Counted from the stretch's first letter, positions 50,257-59,457 are shown. The stretch: 64,000 bases of DNA from Desulfosudis oleivorans Hxd3 (GCF_000018405.1 NC_009943.1:1863001-1927000), one strand, 5' to 3'. The notes: generated from the letters alone by a model not told the origin. Numbers and translations are program-made.

Positions 50257-52260
50257 TTGAAAACTGGAAACGAACCCCTATCGCACCAAACAGATGACGA
50301 GGCCGTGGCCAGGATACTCTGGTATTCGTCCGAAGACCGGATCAAACAATCCAATATGTTTAAGTTCATCGGATTTGTTAACAGGAGGTTCAGTCTCGCT
50401 ATTCAGGAATATGACGAACTGTATCACTGGTCGGTCCGGAATATTTCCGATTTTTGGGCCGCTTTTTGGGATTTTGCCCAAATCCGATGCTCATCGCCTT
50501 TTGATTGTGTGGTGGATGACGTGGGGAAAATGCCCGGTGCCCGATGGTTTGAGGGGGCCAGGCTCAATTTCGCGGAAAACCTTTTGCGGTACCGGGATGA
50601 TCATTCGGCGCTGATTTTCAAAGCAGAGGGACGGCCCTCCATCCGCATGACCTACAGACAGTTGTATGATGAAGTCGCCGGACTGGTGATATCGTTAAAG
50701 GCTCTTGGGCTTAAACCGGGAGATCGGGTGGCCGGATTCATGCCCAACATGCCCCAGACCATAATTGCCATGCTGGCGGCCACCAGCCTGGGCGCCACCT
50801 GGTCATCCTGTTCACCGGACTTCGGCATTAAGGGCGTTATGGATCGTTTCGGCCAGATCGCGCCGAAGGTTTTGTTTACGGCTGACGGTTATTTTTTCAA
50901 AGGCAAACCCGTGGATTGCCTGGAACGGGTTGCAGATATCGTTCCACAGGTCCCTTCGCTCGAGAAAGTTGTGGTGGTTCCCTATGTGAATTCGAAGCCT
51001 GACATTTCCGGCATTCCCAAGGCCGTGCGGTTTGATGAGTTTAAAACCGCCAGCACCGACACGGAAGTAGAGTTTATTCAGCTTCCCGCTGACCATCCTC
51101 TGTATATCATGTATTCATCAGGCACCACCGGGCTTCCCAAATGTATGGTCCATGGCGCGGCCGGCGTATTGATCAACCACTTGAAGGAGTTGATGCTGCA
51201 TACGGATGTAAAGCGCGAGGATGTGATTTTTTACTACACCACTTGCGGATGGATGATGTGGAACTGGTTGACAAGTGCGCTGGCCGTGGGCGCGACCCTG
51301 GTGCTTTACGACGGCAATCCCTTTTATCCGGATGAAGGCGCGCTGTGGCAGATGGCCCAGGAGGAAAAAATTACGGTGTTTGGAACCAGCGCCGGTTATA
51401 TCACGGCACTGCGAAACACGGGCCTGATCCCTAAAGAAAAATATGATCTGGCGGCCCTTCGGACTCTGCTTTCCACCGGATCGCCGTTATCCGAAGAGGG
51501 ATTCGCCTTTGTGTACGATGCCGTCAAGGCGAATATCCAGTTGGCTTCGATTGCCGGCGGCACGGACCTGAACGGCTGTTTCGCCCTGGGCAATCCCATG
51601 GGGCCGGTATACATGGGGAAATTGCAATGCCGGGGGCTGGGCATGAAGGTGGAAGCATTTGATGAAGACGGCCGGCCGGTTATCGGCCGGCAGGGCGAGC
51701 TGGTATGCACCGCGCCGTTTCCGTCCATGCCGGTCTGCTTCTGGGATGATCCGGAAGGGGCAAAATACCACGGCGCCTATTTTGATACCTATCCCGGCGT
51801 CTGGCGTCATGGCGATTATATCGAAATCAACGCGCACGGCGGCGTGAAAATTTACGGCCGTTCCGATGCCACTTTAAACCCAGGGGGCGTTCGCATCGGG
51901 ACCGCTGAAATTTACCGCCAGGTTGAGCAGATGGAAGAGATCGCCGACAGTGTTGTGATCGGACAGGACTGGAAAAATGACGTTCGGGTGATTCTGTTTG
52001 TCCGGATGGCCCCGGGATTTGAGCTGACGGAATCGTTGAAGCAGAAAATTCGGCAAACCATCCGGGTCAATGCCTCCCCGCGTCATGTGCCGGCCAAAAT
52101 CATCGCCGTCCCGGAAATTCCGTATACCTTGAACATGAAAAAAGTCGAACTGGCGGTTAAAAATATGGTTCAAAACAAGCCGGTCTTGAACAAAGACGCC
52201 CTTAAGAATCCGGAAGCCCTGGATTGTTATACCGGTATCGCGGAACTTCGGACGGATTGA
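50257..52260 (+). CDS. Acetoacetyl-CoA synthetase-like ligase
   Basis: This 667-residue ANL enzyme of the acetoacetate-CoA ligase branch shows ARLNFAENLLRYRDD, YIMYSSGTTGLPKCMVHGAA, YYTTCGWMMWNWLTSAL, GRSDATLNPGGVRIGTAEIY and TLNMKKVELAVKN with the C-terminal lysine. It would make acetoacetyl-CoA from acetoacetate, or activate a similar 3-oxo acid. The start is a TTG at 50257, with AAAGGTGA upstream; no ATG of proper length exists nearby. It closes the operon. Confidence 0.88.
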   Translation: MKTGNEPLSHQTDDEAVARILWYSSEDRIKQSNMFKFIGFVNRRFSLAIQEYDELYHWSVRNISDFWAAFWDFAQIRCSSPFDCVVDDVGKMPGARWFEGARLNFAENLLRYRDDHSALIFKAEGRPSIRMTYRQLYDEVAGLVISLKALGLKPGDRVAGFMPNMPQTIIAMLAATSLGATWSSCSPDFGIKGVMDRFGQIAPKVLFTADGYFFKGKPVDCLERVADIVPQVPSLEKVVVVPYVNSKPDISGIPKAVRFDEFKTASTDTEVEFIQLPADHPLYIMYSSGTTGLPKCMVHGAAGVLINHLKELMLHTDVKREDVIFYYTTCGWMMWNWLTSALAVGATLVLYDGNPFYPDEGALWQMAQEEKITVFGTSAGYITALRNTGLIPKEKYDLAALRTLLSTGSPLSEEGFAFVYDAVKANIQLASIAGGTDLNGCFALGNPMGPVYMGKLQCRGLGMKVEAFDEDGRPVIGRQGELVCTAPFPSMPVCFWDDPEGAKYHGAYFDTYPGVWRHGDYIEINAHGGVKIYGRSDATLNPGGVRIGTAEIYRQVEQMEEIADSVVIGQDWKNDVRVILFVRMAPGFELTESLKQKIRQTIRVNASPRHVPAKIIAVPEIPYTLNMKKVELAVKNMVQNKPVLNKDALKNPEALDCYTGIAELRTD

Positions 52261-52565
52261 CCCGTTCAAGCGTCCAGAGGCGCCGTCTCTGCCAGCGTCT
52301 CCCTGACGCCATTGCCCGGGTTTTTCTTTAAATGCCCTGATGATCGTGATGATGATCCGGCCTGTTTTAATTCCTTTGCCCTTGCCCTTCTTTTTGTTAT
52401 CCTGCCTCTGTAGTTCTCCTTTTGGTTGTGGGGTTGGGTCTTTTTCTACCGTCCCGTTACCGGATCGAGTGCTGCTTCTTTATTTAAAAATGCGCGAAAA
52501 ATATTGTACGTTATCTTGATGGGTTTCTACGATGTTGATGTTGAATCGGTGCCAGGGGGATACTG
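52261..52565. other. Intergenic region without recognised gene
   Basis: These 305 bases separate the catabolic operon from the DUF3047 gene. GGCGCCGTCTC near 52275 and GACGCC near 52302 are weakly complementary but no T-run follows. TTGTAC at 52505 with TACGAT 18 bases later is a poor promoter candidate for the next gene. I see no coding frame or RNA gene. Confidence 0.5.
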
Positions 52566-53312
52566 ATGCGTATTGTGACACAAAAGAGTGCCGGCAGTCT
52601 GATGCTGCTTTACCTGATTTTTGGTGTTGCCTGGGTATGTAACGCCGAGGAACCGGTGGCAGACCTCCGGGTGTGGATGACCGAAACCTTTGACAGCCTG
52701 GACCAGTGGGAGCCCCTGGCTTTTCCCAAAATCAAACGACATACTGTCTATTCTATTGCACAGGAGAACGGCGACAATGTGCTCAAGGCGGAAACGGACA
52801 ATGCCGCCTCCGGTCTTGTTTATACAAAAACATTTAATGTCTATGAGTGTCCGGTGGTCCGCTGGCGCTGGAAAATTCGCAATGTCTATGAAAAGGGCGA
52901 CGCCCGGGAAAAGAAAGGGGATGATTATCCCATACGGGTTTACGTGATCTTCAAGTATGATCCGGCAAGAGCTGATTTTCTGACAAAGGCCACCTATCGT
53001 ATTGCAAAGGCCATCTACGGTGAATATCCGCCCCACAGCTCGCTTAACTATATCTGGGCCAACCGGCACCAGGAGACGTTGATGTTGCCCAACCCCTATA
53101 CCGACCGGGCCATGATGGTGATCCTGCGGACGGGGGATGCCGGGGCCGGAACCTGGGTGACCGAATCAGTGGATGTGCTGGCCGACTACCGGAAGGCCTT
53201 TTTGCAGGATCCGCCGGCTGAGGCGTCCCTGGCCGTGATGAGCGATTCCGATGACACCGGGGAAAAGGCCACGGCCTTTATCGATCATATCGAGGTGCTC
53301 TGTCAAAGGTGA
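52566..53312 (+). CDS. DUF3047 family exported protein
   Basis: This 248-residue protein has a signal peptide (SLMLLYLIFGVAWVCNA). The DUF3047 pattern follows: WMTETFDSLDQWEPLAFPKI, VLKAETDNAASGLVY, CPVVRWRWKIRNVYEKGDAR, DDYPIRVYVIF and LNYIWANRHQE. The fold is likely a beta-sandwich in the periplasm; function is unknown. A GGGGGA ribosome-binding site precedes the ATG. The fused glycosyltransferase-like gene starts 5 bases after its stop. Confidence 0.85.
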   Translation: MRIVTQKSAGSLMLLYLIFGVAWVCNAEEPVADLRVWMTETFDSLDQWEPLAFPKIKRHTVYSIAQENGDNVLKAETDNAASGLVYTKTFNVYECPVVRWRWKIRNVYEKGDAREKKGDDYPIRVYVIFKYDPARADFLTKATYRIAKAIYGEYPPHSSLNYIWANRHQETLMLPNPYTDRAMMVILRTGDAGAGTWVTESVDVLADYRKAFLQDPPAEASLAVMSDSDDTGEKATAFIDHIEVLCQR

Positions 53313-53316
53313 TGCC

Positions 53317-54642
53317 ATGTCGTCGAAAACCATGATTGTGCTGTTTACCCGCTACCCCCTTCCCGGATTCAGCAAAACCCGTCTGATTCCGGCCCTGGGA
53401 GAAGCCGGCGCGGCCCGCCTGCAGCAGCGCATGACCGAGTTTACGGCCTGGCAGCTTCGCACCTATGCCGCGGCCCATAACGCGGACCTGCGTGTGGCCT
53501 TCACCGGGTGCGGCGCGCAGACCATGGCGGACTGGCTGGGCCACGACCTGGCATACATGGAACAGCAGGGGCAGCATATCGGCCTTCGCATGGCAAATGT
53601 GATGAAGGTGGTGTTTGACGCCGGTTACCGCCGGTGCATTGTTGCCGGCGCCGACTGCCCGGCAGTCTCCTCCGACCTGTTGAAGGAGGCTGACCAGGCA
53701 TTGTCAGCGGGCGGTTGCGTGATCGGTCCGGTGGAGGACGGCGGTTACTGGCTGATCGGTATGACCCGGCAGGTGTTTGAAAAAAAGGGCGGCGCCGGGC
53801 TGTTTGAGGGAATTTTCTGGAGTACGGAGGAGGTGCTGGCCCAGACCGTGGCCAAGGCCCGGAGCCACCAGTTGCCGGTTTCGTTCCTGCCCATGGCCGT
53901 TGACGTGGATCGTTCGGCGGACATGGCCGCCTGGCAGGCGGCGGCCCAGGACGCCCCGCTGTTTGCGTCCGGGGCACGCATCTCAGTGATTATTCCCGCG
54001 CTCAACGAAGCCGGGGGTATTGAACAGGCCATTTGTTCCGCTCAGCAGGGCGATGGGATTGAAGTGATTGTCGCGGACGGCGGCAGCACCGACGCCACGC
54101 CGGCCGTGGCCCGGTCCTGCGGCGCATCGGTTCTGTATGCTCCCCGGAGCAAGGCCCTTCAGATGAATGCCGGGGCCGGGGCCGCTTCAGGGGATATCCT
54201 GCTGTTCCTGCATGCCGACACCCGCCTGCCCATGGGGTATGACACCCATGTACGCCGGGCCATGGAGTCTCCTGAAACCGTCGCGGGGGCCTTTATGCTG
54301 CGCATCGAGGCCCCGGGCCGTGCCTTTCGGCGAATCGAAAAACTGGTGGCCTTGCGGTCCCGTGTTTTTTCGCTGCCCTACGGGGACCAGGCCATTTTCG
54401 TGCGACGGCCGGTGTTTGCGTCCCTGGGCCGGTATGCGGAGATGCCCATCATGGAAGATTTTGAGTTCATGCGCCGCCTGAAGCGCAACCACCATTCACT
54501 TTGCCTGCTGCCGGTCCCGGTCCACACCGACGCCCGAAGATGGGAACGGCTGGGACTTTTGCGCACGACCCTTCGAAACCAGCGGATTCTGTTGGGATAT
54601 CTGATGGGGGTGTCGCCGGAAACCCTGCGTCAGTGGTATTGA
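53317..54642 (+). CDS. Fused TIGR04282 (DUF2064)-TIGR04283 glycosyltransferase-like protein
   Basis: In this 441-residue protein, residues 1-205 match the TIGR04282/DUF2064 nucleotidyltransferase-like family: MIVLFTRYPLPGFSKTRLIP, GADCPAVSSDLL, GPVEDGGYWLIGM, IFWSTEEVLAQT. Residues 215-441 match the TIGR04283 GT2 family (RISVIIPALNEAGGIEQAI, VIVADGGSTDATP, LFLHADTRLP, YGDQAIFVRRPVFASLGRYA). The families are usually two adjacent genes and are named after a proposed arsenosugar role that is not proven generally. The GT2 DxD is HAD rather than DxD in LHAD. Start ATG 53317 follows AAAGGTGA. Confidence 0.88.
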   Translation: MSSKTMIVLFTRYPLPGFSKTRLIPALGEAGAARLQQRMTEFTAWQLRTYAAAHNADLRVAFTGCGAQTMADWLGHDLAYMEQQGQHIGLRMANVMKVVFDAGYRRCIVAGADCPAVSSDLLKEADQALSAGGCVIGPVEDGGYWLIGMTRQVFEKKGGAGLFEGIFWSTEEVLAQTVAKARSHQLPVSFLPMAVDVDRSADMAAWQAAAQDAPLFASGARISVIIPALNEAGGIEQAICSAQQGDGIEVIVADGGSTDATPAVARSCGASVLYAPRSKALQMNAGAGAASGDILLFLHADTRLPMGYDTHVRRAMESPETVAGAFMLRIEAPGRAFRRIEKLVALRSRVFSLPYGDQAIFVRRPVFASLGRYAEMPIMEDFEFMRRLKRNHHSLCLLPVPVHTDARRWERLGLLRTTLRNQRILLGYLMGVSPETLRQWY

Positions 54643-54695
54643 CCCGGATCATTACTGCTCAATCATAAACGTAAAAGGTATACCTGTTGTGTCTT

Positions 54696-54763
54696 ATCGT
54701 GCTCGTGCTCGTAATCGTACTCGTAATCGTCTTTTTGTTTCGATCAAAGAGCACGAGCAAGGG
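54696..54763. repeat. Inverted CTCGTG-type hexamer repeat
   Basis: Six hexamers run at 54696-54731 (ATCGTG-CTCGTG-CTCGTA-ATCGTA-CTCGTA-ATCGTC), with inverse copies at 54741-54763. TGCTCGTGCTC (54700-54710) and GAGCACGAGCA (54749-54759) form a perfect 11-bp stem. It starts 54 bases after the stop of the fused glycosyltransferase gene. Confidence 0.75.
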
Positions 54764-54886
54764 AAAGAGACAGCAGGGACGGTGCCACCCGCCGCTTGCG
54801 GTAGGCGGCGGCCGGTTTGACAACCCGTCCGGGTCGGGTTAGATTGCGAGAAACTTGAGACTGTTTTTATCATGACGAGGAGTTCA

Positions 54887-55459
54887 ATGACATATTATCG
54901 ACTGATAGTGGTGCTGTCTCTGCTGCTGGCGCTTGCCTCCTGCTCCACCCGGCAGGTGAGGGAAGATTTTGCCGGCTCCACCGAGCAGCGGCTCACTTCC
55001 CACAGCATCAACCAGATAATGGAAAAACTGCCGGAAGAAGATTTTGTGTTTCTTGCGGACCAGCCGGTTTTTTTAGAGTGCTTTTTCTTAAAAGAGATCG
55101 AACCGCTTGCTTATGCCAGGCGTCGTCTGGAGATGACCCTGCTGGAAAAATACCGTTGCCGCCTGATGAGCGATCCAGCCGAGGCAAAGTTCGTGCTGAC
55201 GGTTTTTTTTACCTCCATCGGCACCGATTTTGATAAGACGGGCATCAGCACGCCGGATCTTGTGCTTCCCGGTATGGGCGGCCCCATGAGCATCGACATC
55301 CTTGCGCTGGAGATGTATCACGGGATAACCGAGTTCTATTATTATATTCGTGATGCGGATAACCGGGTTGTCGTCAGGGGGGAAATGCTGAAAAAGGTGG
55401 TTCGCAACGATACACTGCTGTTGCCCCTCATCACGATCCCCATCAATACGATGCGATAG
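54887..55459 (+). CDS. Lipoprotein of unknown function
   Basis: This 190-residue lipoprotein has the signal LIVVLSLLLALASC. The mature domain has ILALEMYHGITEFYYYIRD and DNRVVVRGEMLKKVVRND, strands and helices suggestive of a small alpha/beta fold. AGGAG lies 5 bases before ATG 54887; an ATG 15 bases earlier precedes that site and is rejected. No family recognised. It lies alone between a repeat and a small membrane protein. Confidence 0.75.
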   Translation: MTYYRLIVVLSLLLALASCSTRQVREDFAGSTEQRLTSHSINQIMEKLPEEDFVFLADQPVFLECFFLKEIEPLAYARRRLEMTLLEKYRCRLMSDPAEAKFVLTVFFTSIGTDFDKTGISTPDLVLPGMGGPMSIDILALEMYHGITEFYYYIRDADNRVVVRGEMLKKVVRNDTLLLPLITIPINTMR

Positions 55460-55596
55460 CAAAACACACTGAACGGTTCTTCCGTTTCGTCGGTACAGGA
55501 TGAAAAACCTTGTCTTTTAAGGCATTTTGTAGTAAAGACAAGAAGCGTGAAAATAGTGAAGGTCTCAACCCGGCATCAAAACATCAGGAGACGAAT

Positions 55597-55857
55597 GTGA
55601 AGATATCGATCATTGGATTTCTTTTCTGGATTGCAGCAGGTGTGCTGTTTGGATTTAAGATGATCGCCGTTCTGATGGAGCGGCATATGGAAATCTTTAC
55701 CATCACCCAGATCGTGGGTAACAACGACTGGGTGGAGCAGATCCCCTGGCCCGTTGTTCAGGAGTGGGCACTGCGCCTGTCCGAGACCTCGCTGATTTTT
55801 ATTCTGCTGGCTGTGGGCGCGGTTTTTGTCGTGATCGGCATGTTTAAAAAAGGGTGA
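55597..55857 (+). CDS. Small two-helix membrane protein
   Basis: This 86-residue protein starts at GTG 55597, which has AGGAG 7 bases upstream; a TTG-initiated longer frame from 55510 adds a charged, non-conserved tail. Hydrophobic helices lie near residues 4-22 (ISIIGFLFWIAAGVLFGFK) and 62-82 (LIFILLAVGAVFVVIGMF), with NDWVEQIPWP between them. Function unknown. A GC-rich hairpin, GCTCCGGC/GCCGGAGC, follows at about 55878-55912. Confidence 0.65.
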   Translation: MKISIIGFLFWIAAGVLFGFKMIAVLMERHMEIFTITQIVGNNDWVEQIPWPVVQEWALRLSETSLIFILLAVGAVFVVIGMFKKG

Positions 55858-55915
55858 TCAAAAAACGCCGTCCTTCGCTCCGGCCGGCCCGGTTCGAGGC
55901 CTTCCGCCGGAGCAG

Positions 55916-56602
55916 TTATTCTTCTGGTGGCGTGGGGGGCGCTTCACCGGTGGATTTGTCAATATCCACGATTTTTCTTCCCTCAATGTAATCCCTGGTC
56001 TCATAGCGCGTGATGCGCATCAGCTTGCGGGTGATATCAGCCATCCGGTCCACCTGGGTTCTGATGTGGGTCATGCTTTCGTAGAGCGGGTCGGCTTTAT
56101 CCATCTCCAGCATGGCCAGATAGATATCGCTCATGATGGCCTGAAGCGGCTGGTTCAACTCGTGGCATACCGCGCCGGCCATCTCCAGGACCCCCTGGAT
56201 TTTTCCTCTTCTGCCAAGGGCCTCCTGCAGGGCCAGGATTCGCCTGCCGGACTGGATCCGCATCTTCAGCTCATCGGCATGAAACGGCTTTACCACGTAA
56301 TCATCGGCCCCGGCCTCCAGCCCGGCGATCAGGTCCGACCGTTCGGACCTGGCAGTCAACAGGATGATGTAGCTGGCTTCAACACCTGACGTGGCGGCCC
56401 GGATTTCCCTGCACAGTTCAATGCCGTCCATGCGGGGCATCATCCAGTCCAGCAGGACCATGCCGGGCGGGTCTTTTGAAAAGAGAATTTCCCAGGCCTG
56501 CCCGCCGTCCCGGGCCAGGGAGACTTCGTATCCCCATTTTACCAGAAGGGTTTCCAGCATTTTGCGCGTGGCATCGTTATCTTCGGCAATCAGCACCCTC
56601 AT
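55916..56602 (-). CDS. Response regulator with HisKA dimerisation domain, no ATPase
   Basis: This 228-residue protein has an N-terminal receiver (MRVLIAEDNDATRKML, phospho-Asp D52 in LLDWMMPRMDG, Lys-105 in VVKPF). A histidine-kinase dimerisation helix pair follows (residues 135-200), with the candidate H147 in AGAVCHELNQPLQAIMSD. The HATPase domain, N- and G-boxes are absent and the protein ends with a Pro/Glu-rich tail. It could be a phosphotransfer adaptor or an antagonist that pairs with a separate kinase. ATG 56602 follows AAGGAG; the extended upstream frame lacks support. Confidence 0.87.
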   Translation of the reverse strand: MRVLIAEDNDATRKMLETLLVKWGYEVSLARDGGQAWEILFSKDPPGMVLLDWMMPRMDGIELCREIRAATSGVEASYIILLTARSERSDLIAGLEAGADDYVVKPFHADELKMRIQSGRRILALQEALGRRGKIQGVLEMAGAVCHELNQPLQAIMSDIYLAMLEMDKADPLYESMTHIRTQVDRMADITRKLMRITRYETRDYIEGRKIVDIDKSTGEAPPTPPEE

Positions 56603-56774
56603 GGGCGGGGCTCCTTGATCGTCTGCAAAAGGGTGTGCGGTTTTTTTCAAGTCGGCAATATAGCATACCTCCCGGCGCGTGTCACATGCCTGCTGCCGCC
56701 AAATCGGATCATCCGCTTGACATCGGGCACGGCATGGACTAAATGTGTCTGACAACACAAAAGGCGGGCAGCGT

Positions 56775-57341
56775 ATGGTCAACAAGCGAATAGTGGTTTC
56801 AGTTGGCCTGGTGATGGTCATCCTTGGCATTGCCGCGTATGGTGTGTTGCGCTCCAGGCCGGAACCGGGAACGGCGCCGGTTGAAACGGCGGAAAAGGCC
56901 GGCCCCGCGGCCGGCGTGAACACCGAGGTGTACCTCTATTTTGCCGCCAGGGATTGTGCGAGCCTTTCCGCGGAAAGACGTGTCGTGGCTCTCGCGGCGG
57001 ATCCCGTTCAGTCGGCCCGGGCTATCATTGGTGCCCTGGCACGGGGACCCCGCCAGGCCGATCTCGTGGCAACGGTGCCGGCGGAGATTGCCTGCCGCGC
57101 CCTGTACGTGACAGCGGATGGCACGGCGTATGTGGATTTTTCCTCCGCCATCCGGGAGTATCAGCCGGGCGGCTCCCAGGCCGAACTGCTGACGGTTTAC
57201 GCCATTGTCAACTCCCTGGCCGTTAATGTGGACGGTATCGACAGGGTCAAGTTTCTTATAGAGGGCCGGGAGGCGGATACCCTGGCAGGTCATGTGGACC
57301 TGCGGTTTGCCTTTGCCCCGGACATGCGAATGGTAAGATGA
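56775..57341 (+). CDS. GerMN-domain protein
   Basis: This 188-residue protein has an N-terminal membrane anchor ([20 protein letters not shown]). A GerMN domain follows: [53 protein letters not shown] and [15 protein letters not shown]. GerM is a spore protein in Bacillus, but the domain is widespread outside spore formers with unknown role. ATG 56775 has AAAGGCGGGC upstream. Its stop overlaps the EF-G start by four bases (ATGA), so the two are translated together. Confidence 0.85.
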   Translation: MVNKRIVVSVGLVMVILGIAAYGVLRSRPEPGTAPVETAEKAGPAAGVNTEVYLYFAARDCASLSAERRVVALAADPVQSARAIIGALARGPRQADLVATVPAEIACRALYVTADGTAYVDFSSAIREYQPGGSQAELLTVYAIVNSLAVNVDGIDRVKFLIEGREADTLAGHVDLRFAFAPDMRMVR

Positions 57342-59380
57342 ACACACAGAAGACAAAAATCGAAAACCTGCGCAACATCGGCATCATTGCCCATATCGAC
57401 GCCGGCAAGACCACGGTGACCGAGCGCATTCTTTATTATACCGGCCGCTCTTACAAGATGGGCGAGGTCCATGACGGCCAGGCCGTGATGGACTGGATGG
57501 TTGACGAGCAGGAGCGGGGCATCACCATCACTTCGGCGGTGACCACCTGCCAGTGGAAAAACACGGAGATCCAGCTTATCGATACGCCGGGCCACGTGGA
57601 TTTCACCATTGAGGTGGAACGGTCCCTGCGGGTGCTGGACGGCGCCGTGGGCGTGTTCTGCGCCGTGGGCGGAGTGGAGCCCCAGTCGGAAAAGGTGTGG
57701 CGCCAGGCCGACAAGTACCGGGTACCCAAGATCGCCTTTGTCAACAAGATGGATCGTATCGGCGCCGATTTTTTCGGCACCGTGGACATGATCCGGGAAA
57801 AGCTCAAGGCCCGGCCCGTGCTGCTTCAGATTCCCGTCGGCAGAGAGGAGACCTTTACCGGCGTCATTGACCTGGTGGAGATGAAACAGATCGTATGGGA
57901 CGACGAGACCCTGGGGGCCCGCTTTGAGATCACCGATATCGAGGATGCCTACCGGGAGGATGCCGAGCTCTACCGGGACCGGCTGATGGAATCCCTCGCC
58001 GACGTGGACGACACCATCATGGAGGCCTACCTCGCCGAAACACCGGTGGAAACCGCTGATATCGTGAAGGCAATCCGCGGCGCCGTGAACCGCCTGGCCC
58101 TGGTGCCGGTGCTGTGCGGCAGCGCGTTGAAGAACAAGGGGGTCCAGCCCCTGCTGGACGCGGTTGCCCTTTACCTGCCCAGCCCCAAAGATGTGCCGCC
58201 CATCGAAGGCATCCACCCGGATACCGGCGACGTGATCCGGTGCGAACCCAAAGCCTCCGGCCCACTGGCGGCCCTGATTTTCAAGGTCTCCATCATCGAG
58301 GGCCGCAAGCTCTCTTTTGCCCGTGTTTACAGCGGCAGGCTGATGGCCGGAGAAGAGGTGTACAACCCCCTGCGCAAGCAGAAGGAAAAGATCTCCCGCA
58401 TTCTGAAGATGCACGCCAACAAGCGGGAGCGCGTCGAAGAAGTCGGGCCTGGCGCCATTGTTGGCGTGGTGGGGCTCAAGGACGCCTCCACCGGTGAAAC
58501 CCTCTGCCGGGCCAGCGCGCCCGTGGCCCTGGAAAGGATGGAGTTCGAGGAGCCGGTGATTTCCATTGCCGTGGAACCCAAGACCCATGCCGACCAGGAA
58601 AAGATGACCGAGGTGCTGTCCAAGTTCTCCGCTGAAGACCCCACCCTTCGCGTGCGCATCGACGAGGATACCGGCCAGACCATTCTTTCGGGTATGGGCG
58701 AGCTGCACCTGGAGATCATTGTCAGCCGCATGACGCGGGAGTTCAACACACGGGTCAACGTGGGCCGTCCCCAGGTGGTCTACCGGGAGACCATCGGCAA
58801 AGAGAGCGCCGGCACCGTGGTGTTCGACCGAGAGATCGCCGGCCAGCGCCATTTCGCGGAAGTCTCCCTTGTTTTAAGGCCGCTGAAAAGAGGGTCGGGC
58901 AATGTGTTTAAAAACAGCCTGGCCCCGGAGGCCATTCCGCCCCAGTTTCTGCCGGACATTGAAAGGGGTGTCACGGAGTCTTTTGAGAGCGGGTCCTTCA
59001 TGGGTTACCCGGTCATCGACGTGGAAGCCGAGGTAACGGGCGCATCCTTTAAAGAGGGGATGAGCACCAGCCTGGGATTCGGCGTGTGCGCCTCCATGGC
59101 CTGCAAGGAGGCCTTTTCAAAGGGCGGGCCGTTTCTCCTGGAGCCCATTATGAATGTGGACGTGTTTGTGCCGGACGACTATATCGGTGACGTCATCGGT
59201 GATCTTAACGCCCGCGGCGGCAAGATTGAGGCCATGGCGGTCAAGGCCGGCATGCAGGAGATCAAGGCCACGGCCCCGCTGTCGCGCATGTTCGGTTACT
59301 CCACGGCCCTGCGCTCGGCCACCCAGGGCAAGGGCACCTTCTCCATGCAGTTTTCCCATTTCGACAGCCCCGGCAAGTAA
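57338..59380 (+). CDS. fusA: Translation elongation factor G
   Basis: EF-G catalyses ribosome translocation and, with RRF, recycling. The 680-residue protein has all G motifs ([50 protein letters not shown]) and domains II-V ([57 protein letters not shown]). Switch I reads [15 protein letters not shown]. It is not beside rpsL, rpsG or tufA, and is slightly shorter than the str-operon form, so it may be a second, class-II EF-G; a str-operon copy would be elsewhere. Confidence 0.92.
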   Translation: MNTQKTKIENLRNIGIIAHIDAGKTTVTERILYYTGRSYKMGEVHDGQAVMDWMVDEQERGITITSAVTTCQWKNTEIQLIDTPGHVDFTIEVERSLRVLDGAVGVFCAVGGVEPQSEKVWRQADKYRVPKIAFVNKMDRIGADFFGTVDMIREKLKARPVLLQIPVGREETFTGVIDLVEMKQIVWDDETLGARFEITDIEDAYREDAELYRDRLMESLADVDDTIMEAYLAETPVETADIVKAIRGAVNRLALVPVLCGSALKNKGVQPLLDAVALYLPSPKDVPPIEGIHPDTGDVIRCEPKASGPLAALIFKVSIIEGRKLSFARVYSGRLMAGEEVYNPLRKQKEKISRILKMHANKRERVEEVGPGAIVGVVGLKDASTGETLCRASAPVALERMEFEEPVISIAVEPKTHADQEKMTEVLSKFSAEDPTLRVRIDEDTGQTILSGMGELHLEIIVSRMTREFNTRVNVGRPQVVYRETIGKESAGTVVFDREIAGQRHFAEVSLVLRPLKRGSGNVFKNSLAPEAIPPQFLPDIERGVTESFESGSFMGYPVIDVEAEVTGASFKEGMSTSLGFGVCASMACKEAFSKGGPFLLEPIMNVDVFVPDDYIGDVIGDLNARGGKIEAMAVKAGMQEIKATAPLSRMFGYSTALRSATQGKGTFSMQFSHFDSPGK

Positions 59381-59397
59381 GCCGTTCTCATACAAAC

Positions 59398-59457
59398 ATC
59401 GAAATCGGTATCGGGATCGGTATCGGAATCGGTATCGAAATCGGGATCGAAATCGTC
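59398..59457. repeat. ATCGGN hexamer array after fusA
   Basis: Nine contiguous hexamers, beginning ATCGAA-ATCGGT-ATCGGG and ending ATCGAA, plus ATCGTC, run from 18 bases after the fusA stop. The first four positions, ATCG, are invariant and the last two vary. No inverse arm is present. Confidence 0.8.

Noticed and set aside
40942-52260. Assignment of the operon to benzylsuccinate, 2-naphthoyl-CoA or steroid degradation
   Set aside because: The thiolase/DUF35 pair recalls bbsAB and the OYE-like enzyme recalls naphthoyl-CoA reductase. The CoA-transferase, full-length reductase and ring-specific genes of those pathways are missing.
57290-58852. Long minus-strand open frame (520 codons) opposite fusA
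   Set aside because: It is the antisense shadow of a clear EF-G gene in GC-rich DNA; the translation is His/Gly/Val-rich with no recognisable motif.
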